Assembly: GCA_019637795.1 (NCBI GenBank)
Contig: JAHBUY010000004.1
Coordinates: 558,001 to 622,000, forward strand
Origin: a bacterium
Lineage (GTDB): Bacteria > Desulfobacterota > Binatia > HRBIN30 > CADEER01
Direction of reading: 5' to 3'
DNA: 64,000 nucleotides
In this document: one piece after another, positions 56,098-64,000 of the stretch
How positions within the stretch are numbered: position 1 is the stretch's first letter
How the letters are laid out: each line of letters begins with the position of its first letter
Made by a program: the position numbers and the translations under genes
The notes under the pieces: generated by a model
Told to the model about the DNA's origin: nothing
Seen by the model: the letters and a program-made list of their open reading frames with translations, nothing else
Databases searched by the model: none

Positions 56098-56700
56098 ATG
56101 CTCGCCGACCTGATCTTCCTCGCCTTCGTCGCCGCGGCGGTGGTCGACTGGATCGCCGTCGCGCAGCAGCACCAGGCGCTGGAGTGGATCGCCAAGCCGG
56201 CGGCGCTGGCGCTGCTGCTGCTGTGGGCGGCGATGGGCGACGCGCCGAGCTGGGCGTTGCTGGCGGCGCTCGCCTTCTCGCTGCTCGGCGACGTCTATCT
56301 GATGTTGCCGGCCAACCTGTTCGTCGCCGGGCTGGCCGCCTTCCTGGTCGGCCACCTCGCGTACATCGACGCCTTCCATGCGCCGCTCGGTTGGCGGGTG
56401 ATCTGGAGCGCGCTGGTGCTCGGGGCGAGCGCGCCGCTCGGCCTGCGCATCGTCGGCGCCGTGCCCTCGGCGCCGCTGCGCATCGCGGTCGCCGCCTACA
56501 TGATCGTCATCGCCGTCATGACCGGCTCGGCGATCGCCGCCGGTCTGCCGCTCGCCGTGGTCGGCGCCCTGCTGTTCATGCTCTCCGATTCGATGATCGC
56601 CTGGAACCGCTTCGTCGCGCCGTTCGCCGGCGCCCGGCTGGCGATCATCGTCACCTACCACGTCGGCCAGGCGCTGCTGGTCCACGCCCTGCGTTCCTGA
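56098..56700 (+). CDS. Lysoplasmalogenase-like membrane protein (YhhN/TMEM86 family)
   Basis: A 200-residue protein with about seven hydrophobic helices. Conserved blocks are AKPAALALLLLWAAM, FSLLGDVYLMLPANLFVAGL (the G-D motif), FLVGHLAYIDAF and LLFMLSDSMIAWNRF, ending IVTYHVGQALLVHAL. The His/Asp-rich spots match the family that hydrolyses lysoplasmalogen vinyl-ethers. The true start is ATG 56098; an earlier in-frame ATG at 56062 lacks support. Confidence 0.88.
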   Translation: MLADLIFLAFVAAAVVDWIAVAQQHQALEWIAKPAALALLLLWAAMGDAPSWALLAALAFSLLGDVYLMLPANLFVAGLAAFLVGHLAYIDAFHAPLGWRVIWSALVLGASAPLGLRIVGAVPSAPLRIAVAAYMIVIAVMTGSAIAAGLPLAVVGALLFMLSDSMIAWNRFVAPFAGARLAIIVTYHVGQALLVHALRS

Positions 56701-56729
56701 GCCGCCGCGGGAGGCGGCGCCGCGGCGGC

Positions 56730-57530
56730 TCAGCGGTGCGGGGCGAGCACCGCGAGCATCGCCTCGTGCAGGGCGCCGTTGCTGGCCAGCGTCTCGCTGC
56801 CGACGACGCGGTGCGCGGCGCCGCCGAAGTCGCTGACCGCCCCACCCGCCTCGCGCACGACGAGGGCGCCGGCCGCCACGTCCCACGGCCCGAGGCGCCA
56901 CTCCCAGTAGCCGTCGAGCCGGCCGCAGGCCACCCAGCACAGGTCGAGCGCCGCCGATCCGGCGCGGCGGATGCCCTGGCAGCGCAGCATGAAGTCGCGG
57001 ATGGCGGCGAGATACAGATCGGCGCGTTCGCGGCGGTCGTAGGGCGTGCCGGTGGCGAGCAGCGCCTGGTCGAGCGCGGCGGTGGCGGAGACCCGGATCG
57101 GCTGGCCGTTGCAGCGCGCGCCGCCGCCGCGCACCGCGGTGAAGGTCTCGCCGCGCAAGGGATCGGCGACCACCGCCACCTGCCCCTCGCCGCCGCGCAG
57201 CAGGCCCAGCGACAGCGCGAAGTGCGGATGACGGTGCGCGAAGTTGGTGGTGCCGTCGAGCGGGTCGAGATACCAGACCCAGCGGTCGGCCGGCGGCGGC
57301 GCCGGCGTCCGCGCCGCCGAGGCCTCCTCGCCGACGACCAGGTGATCGGGCAGCTCGCGGCGCAGGCGCTCGACGATCAGCGCCTCCACCGCGCGGTCGG
57401 TCTCGGTCACGAGATCGACCGCGCCCTTGTGCTCGATCCGCTGCGGCCGCCCCACCGCCTGGCGCAGATGCGCGGCGCCGGCGGCGACCAGGTCCTCGGC
57501 GAGCGACAGGTACTCGACGAGCTCGGACAT
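56730..57530 (-). CDS. Inositol monophosphatase family protein
   Basis: A 266-residue Mg-dependent phosphatase. KGAVDLVTETDRAVEALIVE and VVGEEASAA provide the Glu ligands. The hallmark WYLDPLDGTTNFAHRHPHFA lies at ~residue 88-107, and GPWDVAAGALVVREAGGAVS the C-terminal Asp motif. Substrates may be inositol phosphates or related sugar phosphates; some members also act on FBP or in rRNA assembly. It is divergent from phaC across 123 bp. Confidence 0.93.
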   Translation of the reverse strand: MSELVEYLSLAEDLVAAGAAHLRQAVGRPQRIEHKGAVDLVTETDRAVEALIVERLRRELPDHLVVGEEASAARTPAPPPADRWVWYLDPLDGTTNFAHRHPHFALSLGLLRGGEGQVAVVADPLRGETFTAVRGGGARCNGQPIRVSATAALDQALLATGTPYDRRERADLYLAAIRDFMLRCQGIRRAGSAALDLCWVACGRLDGYWEWRLGPWDVAAGALVVREAGGAVSDFGGAAHRVVGSETLASNGALHEAMLAVLAPHR

Positions 57531-57653
57531 GCGGCGCACGGTAGCGGCGAACGCCCGGCAGCGGAAGCCGACGCCGCGGGCGCGGCCGAGCGCGCCGTCG
57601 ATCCCGGCGTTCCGTTGCCCCTGCACCCCCGGCTCGACTAGGCTGCGCCGGCG

Positions 57654-58832
57654 ATGTTCGACACCCTGCTGGCGCGCGGCGAGCACCTCGCGGAAGTGGA
57701 GGCGCGGCGCGCCCTGCTGCGCTTCCTCAACGGCATCGACTGGCTGATCCGCGACCCGTCGGACATCGTCGGGCGGACCCCCTACGACGTCGTCTACCAG
57801 CGCGACAAGCTGCAGCTCCGCCGCTACCACCATGCCGACCGCAGCATCCGCCCGAGGCACGACCTGCCGGTGCTCTGCATTCCGCCGCTGATGGTGAAGC
57901 CGTTCATCTTCGACCTGATGCCGGAGCGCAGCCTGATCAAGTTCCTGCTCGACCAGGGATTCGACGTCTTCCTGGTCGACTTCGGCGAGCCGGATCGCGC
58001 CGACGCGCTGGTGACGCTCGACGACTACGTGCTCGACTGGATCCCGACCGCCGTCGCCCGCACCCGCGAGGTCGCCGGCAGCAGCGAGCTGTCGCTGCTC
58101 GGCTACTGCATGGGCGGCCTCTTCGCGCTGATGTATCTCGCCACCACCGCCGACCGCGGCGTGCGCAACGTGGTGACCATCGGCGCGCCGCTCGACGCCG
58201 GCAAGATGGGCCTCTTCGCCTGGGCGACCAAGATGGCCGGCGGCCAGGTCGACTTCCTGGCGCGGCGCATCGGCAACGTCCCCGGCAGCCTCTCGAGCAC
58301 CGTCTTTCGGCTGCTGACGCCGGCCAAGAACATGACCCGCTACGCCGACCTGTTCATGAACCTCTGGGACCGCGAGTACATGAACGGGTTCGACGCCATG
58401 AACCAGTGGGTGGGCCAGTTCATCGACTACCCGCAGGGCGCGTTCCGGCAGTTCGTGCGCGACTTCATGCAGCACAACCGGCTGGCGCGCGGCACCATGC
58501 GCTTCGGCGACCGCGTCGCCGACCTGCGCCGCATCGACGCCAACCTGCTGGCATTCGCCGGCAAGACGGATCAGATCGCGCCCGCCGCGGCGGTGCGCGC
58601 CCAGGTCGACGCCGTCGGCAGCCGCGACGTCACCTACCGCCTGGTGCCCGGCGGCCACATGGGCGTCCTCGCCGGCCACGGTGCCCCGCGCCACGTCTGG
58701 CGGCCGACCGCCCTGTGGCTGGCGGCGCGCTCGACCGCGCGACCGCGCCGCGCCCGCCAACCGGCGGCGCCCCAGGGCGCCCGCCGCGCCACCCGCGGAC
58801 CGCGCCGCAGCCGGCGCGCCGCCCGTCACTGA
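57654..58832 (+). CDS. phaC: Poly(3-hydroxyalkanoate) synthase, class III-like PhaC
   Basis: A 392-residue alpha/beta-hydrolase-fold synthase, the size of class III/IV PhaC. Lipase-box-like LLGYCMGGLFALMY supplies the catalytic Cys (~151). The Asp is in AGKTDQIAP (~304) and the His in VPGGHMGVL (~334). LCIPPLMVKPFIFDLMPER and DVFLVDFGEPDRAD are family blocks. Class III enzymes need PhaE, which is not adjacent. The final ~35 residues are extremely Arg/Pro/Ala-rich (RPRRARQPAAPQGARRATRG...), unlike usual PhaC, and could bind DNA or granules. A phasin-like gene lies at 5472. Confidence 0.92.
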   Translation: MFDTLLARGEHLAEVEARRALLRFLNGIDWLIRDPSDIVGRTPYDVVYQRDKLQLRRYHHADRSIRPRHDLPVLCIPPLMVKPFIFDLMPERSLIKFLLDQGFDVFLVDFGEPDRADALVTLDDYVLDWIPTAVARTREVAGSSELSLLGYCMGGLFALMYLATTADRGVRNVVTIGAPLDAGKMGLFAWATKMAGGQVDFLARRIGNVPGSLSSTVFRLLTPAKNMTRYADLFMNLWDREYMNGFDAMNQWVGQFIDYPQGAFRQFVRDFMQHNRLARGTMRFGDRVADLRRIDANLLAFAGKTDQIAPAAAVRAQVDAVGSRDVTYRLVPGGHMGVLAGHGAPRHVWRPTALWLAARSTARPRRARQPAAPQGARRATRGPRRSRRAARH

Positions 58833-58842
58833 GGATCCGTCC

Positions 58843-59169
58843 ATGCTCTTCGTCGCCGAATACGCCTTCGCCTGGGACGCGCTGGCCACCGTCGCCGCCA
58901 AACGCCTGGAATGGGACGGCGCCCAACCCGACGGCTTCCGCTTCGTCGGCGAGTGGGTGTGGAAGGAGCGCGAGCCGGCCTTCCGCGGCGTCGCCGTGAT
59001 CGACGCCGAGGACGTCGAGGCGCTCAATGCCTTCGCGCTGCACTACGGCACGTCGCTGACCATGACCTTCCACCCGGTGAGCGACGTCATGTCGGCGCTG
59101 ACCCAGATCGGCGTGCAGCCGAAGGTGCGGCTGGTCAGCCGCCGCCCGCGCGCCAAGCGCGGCGCCTGA
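58843..59169 (+). CDS. Small DUF3303-like protein
   Basis: A 108-residue soluble protein. The pattern MLFVAEYAFAWDALATVAAK, then RFVGEWVWKEREPAFRGVAV and IDAEDVEALNAFALHY resembles DUF3303/ferredoxin-like small domains that measure short beta-alpha-beta units. The end is basic (RRPRAKRGA). It starts 10 bp after phaC and probably shares its transcript. The function is unknown. Confidence 0.6.
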   Translation: MLFVAEYAFAWDALATVAAKRLEWDGAQPDGFRFVGEWVWKEREPAFRGVAVIDAEDVEALNAFALHYGTSLTMTFHPVSDVMSALTQIGVQPKVRLVSRRPRAKRGA

Positions 59170-59200
59170 GCAGCGCGCCGCCGACCGCCGGAGAATCGCC

Positions 59201-60097
59201 ATGGCTGAATCCCCGATGATGCTGCCGGAATGGATGGGCGGCGCCGACCCCAGCCGGATCGGCTTTCCGCTGCCGGTCGATCGCGCCGCCTACGAGAAGA
59301 CGCCCGGCATCCCCTACAAGACGACGGCGAGCGGACCGCTGCTGCTCGACGCCTACCGTCCCGCCGGCGGCGCCCGCCACCCGCTGGTGGTGATGATCCA
59401 CGGCGGCGGCTGGGCGCGCGGCGGCCGCTTCGAGATGGGCCTCACCAAGTGGGCGGCCTACCTCGCCAGCGCCGGGCTGGCGGTGGTCTCGATCGACTAC
59501 CGGCTGGCGCCCCAGACCACCTTTCCCGATTCGTTCCAGGACTGCCTCGATGCGGTCGACTGGGCGGTGGCGCACGCCGACCAACTCGGCGCCGATCCGA
59601 CCCGCATCGGCCTGTGGGGCGATTCCGCCGGCGGCCACCTGGCGCTGCTGCTGGCGACGTCGCAGACCCACCCGGCCTACGCCGGCCCGCGCATGCGCAC
59701 CGACGGCGCCCGCCTGCGCGCCGTGACCTCGCTCTACCCGCCGACCGACCTCATCGCCCTCGATCGCGCCGAGCAGCGCGCCGGCGTCGCCCGCATCGTC
59801 CGCGACTTCGTCGGCAGCGAACCCGACGCCGCGCCCGAGCGCTGGCGCGAGGCCTCGCCGATCGAGCACGTGCATCCCGCCCTGCCGCCGATCTTCGTCC
59901 TCCAGGGCACGCGCGATCTCCTGGTGCCGGCCTCGCAGGCGACCCGCTTCGCCGAACGCCTCGCCGCCGCCGGCGCCCCGCACCGTCTGGAGATCGTCGA
60001 CGGCGGGGTGCACGGGTTCGACCGCATCGCCCCCGACGCCCGCGCCATCGCGCTGATCGAAGCGGTGCGGGAGTTCCTGCGCCAACGCCTGGCGTGA
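59201..60097 (+). CDS. Alpha/beta hydrolase (HSL/BD-FAE-like carboxylesterase)
   Basis: A 298-residue hydrolase. The oxyanion motif HGGGWARGGRFE (~residue 67), nucleophile GLWGDSAGGHLALLL (Ser ~146), Asp in LQGTRDLLVPASQ (~243) and His in GGVHGFDRIA (~268) complete the triad. It resembles carboxylesterases and esterase/lipases of the HSL family. It follows the small DUF3303-like gene by 31 bp in the phaC strand group, and may act on esters linked to PHA or lipid breakdown. The substrate is not inferable. Confidence 0.92.
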   Translation: MAESPMMLPEWMGGADPSRIGFPLPVDRAAYEKTPGIPYKTTASGPLLLDAYRPAGGARHPLVVMIHGGGWARGGRFEMGLTKWAAYLASAGLAVVSIDYRLAPQTTFPDSFQDCLDAVDWAVAHADQLGADPTRIGLWGDSAGGHLALLLATSQTHPAYAGPRMRTDGARLRAVTSLYPPTDLIALDRAEQRAGVARIVRDFVGSEPDAAPERWREASPIEHVHPALPPIFVLQGTRDLLVPASQATRFAERLAAAGAPHRLEIVDGGVHGFDRIAPDARAIALIEAVREFLRQRLA

Positions 60098-60126
60098 GGC
60101 CGAACGCCGGACCCGCGCCAGCCCGC

Positions 60127-61398
60127 TCACACCAGCCGGAGCTCCGCCGCTTCGCGCGCCAATGACTCGCGGAAGCGCGGGTCGGCGAGGCCGATGAGGG
60201 CGCGGGCCCGTTCGGGGATGCTGCGCCCGACCAGGTGGGCGACGCCGTGCTCGGTGACGATGGTCTCGACGTGGGCGCGCGTCGTGACGACGCCGGCGCC
60301 GGGGCGCAGGGTGGAGACGATGCGCGAGCACGCGCCGCCGGCGGCGGTGGACGGCAGGGCGATGATCGCCCGCCCCTCCTCGGCCAGCGCGGCGCCGCGG
60401 ATGAAGTCCATCTGGCCACCGACGCCGCTCAGGAGCTGGTGGCCGATCGAATCGGCGCACACCTGACCGGTGAGGTCGACCTCGACCGCCGAGTTGATCG
60501 CGGTCATGCGGCGGAAGCGACGGATGACGGCGCTGTCGTTGGTGTAGTCCGCCGGCCGCATCTCGACCGACGCGTTGTCGTCGACGAAGTCGTACAGCCG
60601 CTGCGTGCCGGTGAGGAAGGCGGAGACGATCTTGCCGCGGTCCACCTCCTTGTAGGCGCCGGTGACGACGCCGCGCTCGACCAGCTCGACCACCACGTCG
60701 GTGATCATCTCGCTGTGGATGCCGAGGTCGCGGTGGTTGGTGAGCGCCAGGGCGACGGCGGTCGGGATGGCGCCGATGCCCATCTGGATCGTCGCCCGAT
60801 CGGGCACCAGCGCCGCGATGCGGGCCGCGATCGCCCGTTCCACTTCGCCGATCTTCGGCAGCGGCACCGCCGCCGGCGGCGCGTGCACCTCGACGCCGTA
60901 GTCGATGCGCGCCACCGGGATGAAACTGTCGCCGAGCGTGCGCGGCACCGCCGGATTGAGCTGCGCGATCACCAGGCGGGCGGCGCGCACCGCCGCCTGG
61001 GCGACGTCCACCGAGGTGCCGAGCGAGCAGAAGCCGTGCCGGTCCGGCGGCGAGACGTTGAGCAGCGCGACGTCGACCTGCACCGCGCCGCGCTGCATCA
61101 GGTAGGGGATGTCGGAGAGGAACACCGGCACGTACTCCGCCCGCCCCTCGGCGACGGCGCCACGGGCGTTGGCGCCGATGAACAGCGCCCGGTGACGGAA
61201 GTGCCCGGCCATGTCGGCGGCGAGGTGCGGCGCCGCGCCCTCGAGATGCAGGTGGGTCATGGTGACGTCGCGCAACTCGGCGGCGCGCGCCACCAGGCCG
61301 GCGAGGAGCGCGTTCGGCACCGCCGCGGCGCCGTGGACGAAGACGTGATCGCCGGAGCGGATGTGCGAGACGGCGTCGGCGACGGGAACGATGCGCAT
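60127..61398 (-). CDS. Acetyl-CoA hydrolase/transferase family CoA-transferase
   Basis: A 423-residue class I CoA-transferase (Cat1 / 4-hydroxybutyrate CoA-transferase type). The N-terminal domain has GDHVFVHGAAAVPNALLAGL, and HLHLEGAAPHLA. GFCSLGTSVDVAQAAVRAAR and the catalytic Glu region LGIHSEMITDVVVELVERG (~residue 227) are typical. GQMDFIRGAALAEEGRAIIA and TEHGVAHLVGRSIPERARAL close the fold. It likely moves CoA between acetate or hydroxybutyrate and acyl-CoA, which would suit PHA or butyrate metabolism. The gene converges on the alpha/beta hydrolase. Confidence 0.92.
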   Translation of the reverse strand: MRIVPVADAVSHIRSGDHVFVHGAAAVPNALLAGLVARAAELRDVTMTHLHLEGAAPHLAADMAGHFRHRALFIGANARGAVAEGRAEYVPVFLSDIPYLMQRGAVQVDVALLNVSPPDRHGFCSLGTSVDVAQAAVRAARLVIAQLNPAVPRTLGDSFIPVARIDYGVEVHAPPAAVPLPKIGEVERAIAARIAALVPDRATIQMGIGAIPTAVALALTNHRDLGIHSEMITDVVVELVERGVVTGAYKEVDRGKIVSAFLTGTQRLYDFVDDNASVEMRPADYTNDSAVIRRFRRMTAINSAVEVDLTGQVCADSIGHQLLSGVGGQMDFIRGAALAEEGRAIIALPSTAAGGACSRIVSTLRPGAGVVTTRAHVETIVTEHGVAHLVGRSIPERARALIGLADPRFRESLAREAAELRLV

Positions 61399-61561
61399 GG
61401 GCCGAGAGCCTAGCAGGCGGCGCGCGCCGCACCAGCCGCAAACGCCGGCCAGCTCCAGGGTCTTCTCGCCAGCCGCCCGGCACCGCGATGCAGGCCCGGA
61501 GATCACGCCCAATCCGCGACCGCACTTTTCGGGCTGGTTCATTTCCGCTAACTGGCGATCC

Positions 61562-62434
61562 ATGACCGCCGCTGTCGAGGATCTCAGCACGCCGCTGCCC
61601 ACCGTCACCGTCGGTTCCGACGAGCACAAGGCGCTGTTCTGCCGGGTGTTCATCGAGACGCACGATCCGTACGACCCGGCGCAGGTGGCGTGGCCGGACG
61701 TCGACGAGGTCACCCTCAAACGCCTGCGCTCGATGCCGTTCTGGAACGAGGCGGTGTCGACCGAGCACGACGTCGCCCGCAAGGTGCAGGCGCTGGTGCC
61801 GCACGAGCCCGATCCGCACCTGCGCGAGGCGATCGCGCTCAACGGGTACGAGGAGGGCCGCCACTCCGCGCTGCTCGACCACATGCTGCGCCACTACGAG
61901 ATCCCGCGCCCGGCGACGCGCGAGGAGCGCCTGTCCGACGACCCGCTGTGGGACTTCATGCGCGTCGGCTACGGCGAGTGCTTCGACTCCTTCTTCGCCT
62001 TCGGCCTCTACAAGCTCGCCGGCGATTCCGGCATCTTCCCGCCGGCGCTGCTCACCGCGGTGGCGCCGATCGTCCAGGAGGAGGCGCGGCACATCCTCTT
62101 CTTCGCCAACTGGATCGCCTACTGCCGGGCGCGCGAGGGCGGCGCCGGCAAGCTGACGCACATGGCGCGCTGCGCGGCGGCGATGACGGCGCAGGTCTGG
62201 GGACGGGTGAAGACGGCCATCGGCACGGCGCGCGGCGGCAGCGGCGGCGCCGAGCCCGAGGACGACTTCATGATGGGCGTCAAGGACTCGCTCGACGTCG
62301 TCAGCTCGCCGCGCCAGTTCCTCACCGTCTGCCTGAGCGAGAACGACCGGCGTCTGGCGGCGTACGATCCGCGCCTGCTGCGGCCGACGTTCGTCCCCAA
62401 GCTGGCGCGCGCCCTGGCGCGCGTCGTGCCGTGA
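61562..62434 (+). CDS. Ferritin-like diiron protein, unknown function
   Basis: A 290-residue helical protein. Two EExxH motifs, EEGRHSALLDHMLRHYEIP (~residue 96) and QEEARHILFFANW (~174), together with preceding acidic residues form a diiron site of the ferritin-like type. A Phe/Tyr-rich helix between them (GYGECFDSFFAFGLYKLAG) holds a further Glu. No signal peptide or membrane segment is seen. Relatives are annotated as ferritin-like or hydroxylase-like without a known substrate. ATG 61562 was chosen over an upstream start because the intervening codons lack coding character. Confidence 0.8.
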   Translation: MTAAVEDLSTPLPTVTVGSDEHKALFCRVFIETHDPYDPAQVAWPDVDEVTLKRLRSMPFWNEAVSTEHDVARKVQALVPHEPDPHLREAIALNGYEEGRHSALLDHMLRHYEIPRPATREERLSDDPLWDFMRVGYGECFDSFFAFGLYKLAGDSGIFPPALLTAVAPIVQEEARHILFFANWIAYCRAREGGAGKLTHMARCAAAMTAQVWGRVKTAIGTARGGSGGAEPEDDFMMGVKDSLDVVSSPRQFLTVCLSENDRRLAAYDPRLLRPTFVPKLARALARVVP

Positions 62435-62455
62435 TGCGGGCGACGGCGCGCCGCC

Positions 62456-63376
62456 TCACGGCGGCGTGATGCGCACGATCAGCCGCGCCGGCGCGCCCAG
62501 GTTGCCGGCCCGGTCACGCACCCGGGCGGTGACCAGGGTGTCGCCGCTCGGGAAGGTCAGCGGCGCCGACACCGGGGCGCAGAACTGCCGCTCGCCGGCT
62601 TCGTTGAATCGGCAGCCGTAGTCGCCGCTCTCGAAGCGTATGCAGCCGAGATCGCAGGTGCGGGCGCCCGGTTTGCCCAGGCCGTCGATGAAACGGCAGC
62701 CCAGGTCGTTGAGCGGGTCGGCGATCGCCTGCGGATCGTCGAGACGCGGCGGATCGATGCCCGGCACGCCGCCGAACGTCGGCGCCGCCCCGTCGCACAC
62801 CGCGGCGCTGCCATTGCCCAGCGGTCGCGTCGCCTGCACCTGCAGGTCGGGCACGCCGCCGTCGACGAAGGTGTCGACCCCCAGCGCCTGCCCGCTGGGG
62901 CCGGGCTTCGCCTCGACCACCAGCGAGAAGCCGAACCCGTACGACCGCCGATAGATCGGCACGCCGTCCGGATCGGTGTCGGTCGGCGGCTGATACGAAT
63001 CGTCGGCGTTGGTGAGGCCGAAGAAGAGGATGGCCGGCCCGCTGGCCGGGGTCGCGGTCACGGTCGGCGTCGCGGTCGCGGTGCGCGACGCGGTGACGGT
63101 GCGAGTCGCTGGCCGCGGCGTCGGCGAGGCCGCGGCGCGGCAGCCGTCGAGGGCGTTGTTGACGCCGGTGACCAGCTCGCTGATCGCCACCACCCCGTCT
63201 CCGTTGGCGTCCAGCGCCGGACAGGCGGCGACGGATTCGCTGCCGAGCGCGACGCCGACGCCGAGGATCAGCTCGTTGATGGCGACGCGGTCGTCGCCGT
63301 CGCAGTCGCCGACGCACGCCGCGTGTGCCGGCATCGCGAGCGCGGCGACGAGGACTAGGACGAGCGGGCGGAACAT
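62456..63376 (-). CDS. Secreted protein with N-terminal dockerin-like EF-hand pair
   Basis: A 306-residue exported protein. The signal peptide (MFRPLVLVLVAALAMPAHAA) is followed by two repeats, CVGDCDGDDRVAINELILG and LDANGDGVVAISELVTGVNN, both with acidic loop residues and flanking Cys. A Thr/Pro linker (TVTATPASGP) leads to a ~190-residue domain with DPDGVPIYRRSYGF, CDGAAPTFGG and a C-terminal Ig-like strand region (VTARVRDRAGNLGAPARLIV). It may bind calcium and act at the cell surface. It is unrelated in its second half to the genes at 51987 and 53326. Confidence 0.78.
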   Translation of the reverse strand: MFRPLVLVLVAALAMPAHAACVGDCDGDDRVAINELILGVGVALGSESVAACPALDANGDGVVAISELVTGVNNALDGCRAAASPTPRPATRTVTASRTATATPTVTATPASGPAILFFGLTNADDSYQPPTDTDPDGVPIYRRSYGFGFSLVVEAKPGPSGQALGVDTFVDGGVPDLQVQATRPLGNGSAAVCDGAAPTFGGVPGIDPPRLDDPQAIADPLNDLGCRFIDGLGKPGARTCDLGCIRFESGDYGCRFNEAGERQFCAPVSAPLTFPSGDTLVTARVRDRAGNLGAPARLIVRITPP

Positions 63377-63436
63377 GCTGTCGAGGATGCGGCTCGGCGT
63401 CGATTTGATGCGCCGGAGCGGTCCGGCGCGCGGCGT

Positions 63437-64000
63437 TCAGCTCTCGCTGCCTTCCCGCTCGCAGCCGGTGAGCGCCCGCGCGACGGCGGCGACCAACTGG
63501 TCGATGGTGACCGGCCCGTTGCCGTAGGCGGGGCACGGCAGCACGCTCGTGCCCAGCGCCAGGCCGACGCCGCGCAGCAGCTCGTCGATGGTCACCTCGC
63601 CGTCGCGATCGCAGTCGCCGGGGCACGATTCGGTGACCACGAACTGGGTCGAGGCGATCTCCGCCGATGGTTCGGTGAAGACGCGAATGCGGTGCGGTCC
63701 CTCGGTGGCGAGCAGCGGCACGGTGACGTCGACGGCGAAGGTGCCGAGCGCGCCGGAATTGGCGGAACCGACCAGGGTGTCGTCGAAGTACACCGTGAGC
63801 AGTTGCGGTGGCCGCAGGGCGCCACACTGCGGCGTCTGCACGCGCAGCGTGCTCCCCGGAGGCCCCGACTCCGGGGACAGGGTCGGCAGGTCCGGGCAGT
63901 CGAGGCAGAAGCGCACTTCCTGGTCCTCGCCGGCGACCGTCACCGGCAGCTCGAGATCGAGGCGGCCGACGCGCAGGATGTAGTCGCCGTCGGCGATGCC
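63437..64000 (-). CDS. Secreted protein with C-terminal dockerin-like EF-hand pair (5' part beyond the window)
   Basis: The visible 187 residues are the C-terminal part of a larger protein whose frame runs off the right edge (GIADGDYILRVGRLDLEL...). An Ig-like/IPT-type domain (ESGPPGSTLRVQTPQCGA, HRIRVFTEPSAEIASTQF) precedes two repeats, CPGDCDRDGEVTIDELLRG and AYGNGPVTIDQLVAAVAR. The second has lost the Asp ligands. The dockerin-like pair is at the C-terminus as in the gene at 11273, and it ends within 10 residues of it. The gene is upstream of and on the same strand as the gene at 62456, 60 bp away. Confidence 0.78.
   Translation of the reverse strand, partial: GIADGDYILRVGRLDLELPVTVAGEDQEVRFCLDCPDLPTLSPESGPPGSTLRVQTPQCGALRPPQLLTVYFDDTLVGSANSGALGTFAVDVTVPLLATEGPHRIRVFTEPSAEIASTQFVVTESCPGDCDRDGEVTIDELLRGVGLALGTSVLPCPAYGNGPVTIDQLVAAVARALTGCEREGSES

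Noticed and set aside
59135..62161. A 1,008-codon open frame on the minus strand
   Set aside because: It overlaps the true alpha/beta hydrolase, CoA-transferase and ferritin-like genes in other frames, and its product is Arg-rich with no domain.

Overview
The window is high-GC chromosomal DNA from an uncultured, Gram-negative-type bacterium. The likeliest source is the deltaproteobacterial fringe, and Candidatus Binatia/Binatota fits best. Three observations support this: five secreted proteins carry paired dockerin-like EF-hand repeats (CVGDCNGDG...INELIIGVNIALG) next to Thr/Pro-rich linkers, envelope genes are of Gram-negative type, and codon use is strongly GC-ending. The lineage is inferred from style. 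No rRNA or other lineage marker was aligned.

Layout. 1-3.3 kb: a sugar ABC transporter (permease cut by the window edge, ATPase) and glycerol kinase. 3.4-6.6 kb: two overlapping ArsA-type ATPases, a phasin-like protein, a small membrane protein and acpS. 6.6-8.6 kb: an IS1380-family insertion with 14-bp terminal repeats and a CTAA target duplication, sitting inside a palindromic intergenic repeat. 8.6-13.6 kb: a radical SAM protein, an LLM-class oxidoreductase, a dockerin-like secreted protein, and a MerR/VOC operon with its own MerR-type promoter. 13.8-28.5 kb: a compact dcw (division and cell wall) cluster on the minus strand, mraZ-ftsL-ftsI-murF-mraY-murD-ftsW-murG-murC-murB-ftsQ-ftsA-ftsZ. 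Most of its genes overlap by 1-16 nt; rsmH, murE and ddl are absent. A sigma70-type promoter and three 10-bp-spaced MraZ boxes precede mraZ.

28.9-32.3 kb: a probable outer-membrane protein, an alkaline-phosphatase-fold (sulfatase-like) enzyme, and rnpB (RNase P RNA). 32.4-37.3 kb: the macromolecular synthesis operon rpsU-cvpA-dnaG-rpoD, followed by a CAU-anticodon tRNA whose acceptor stem contains the rpoD stop codon, then a zinc-ribbon coiled-coil gene. 37.4-44.1 kb: glycerophosphodiesterase, prmA-rsmE, gshB, a GT2 glycosyltransferase and a large membrane protein. Two of the gaps here are filled by long inverted repeats.

44.2-46.7 kb: a small integrative element in tRNA-Phe, bounded by 49-bp identical direct repeats. 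It carries a truncated tyrosine integrase, an Mrr-type restriction endonuclease and an unrecognised 205-residue protein. 46.8-51.6 kb: a PIN/AbrB toxin-antitoxin pair, then an AcvB/VirJ-like hydrolase convergent with mprF, which together suggest control of aminoacyl-phosphatidylglycerol. 51.6-64 kb: an XRE regulator, two paralogous Cys-rich dockerin-like secreted proteins, small envelope and lipid genes (MpaB/DUF2236, lysoplasmalogenase), an inositol monophosphatase, class III-like PHA synthase, alpha/beta hydrolase, CoA-transferase, a ferritin-like protein, and two more dockerin-like proteins, the last one cut by the window edge.

Functionally the window is mostly housekeeping: cell wall and division, replication and transcription initiation, tRNA processing, lipid and PHA metabolism. 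The accessory parts are the IS, the tRNA-Phe island, the palindromic repeats and the dockerin-like secretome.
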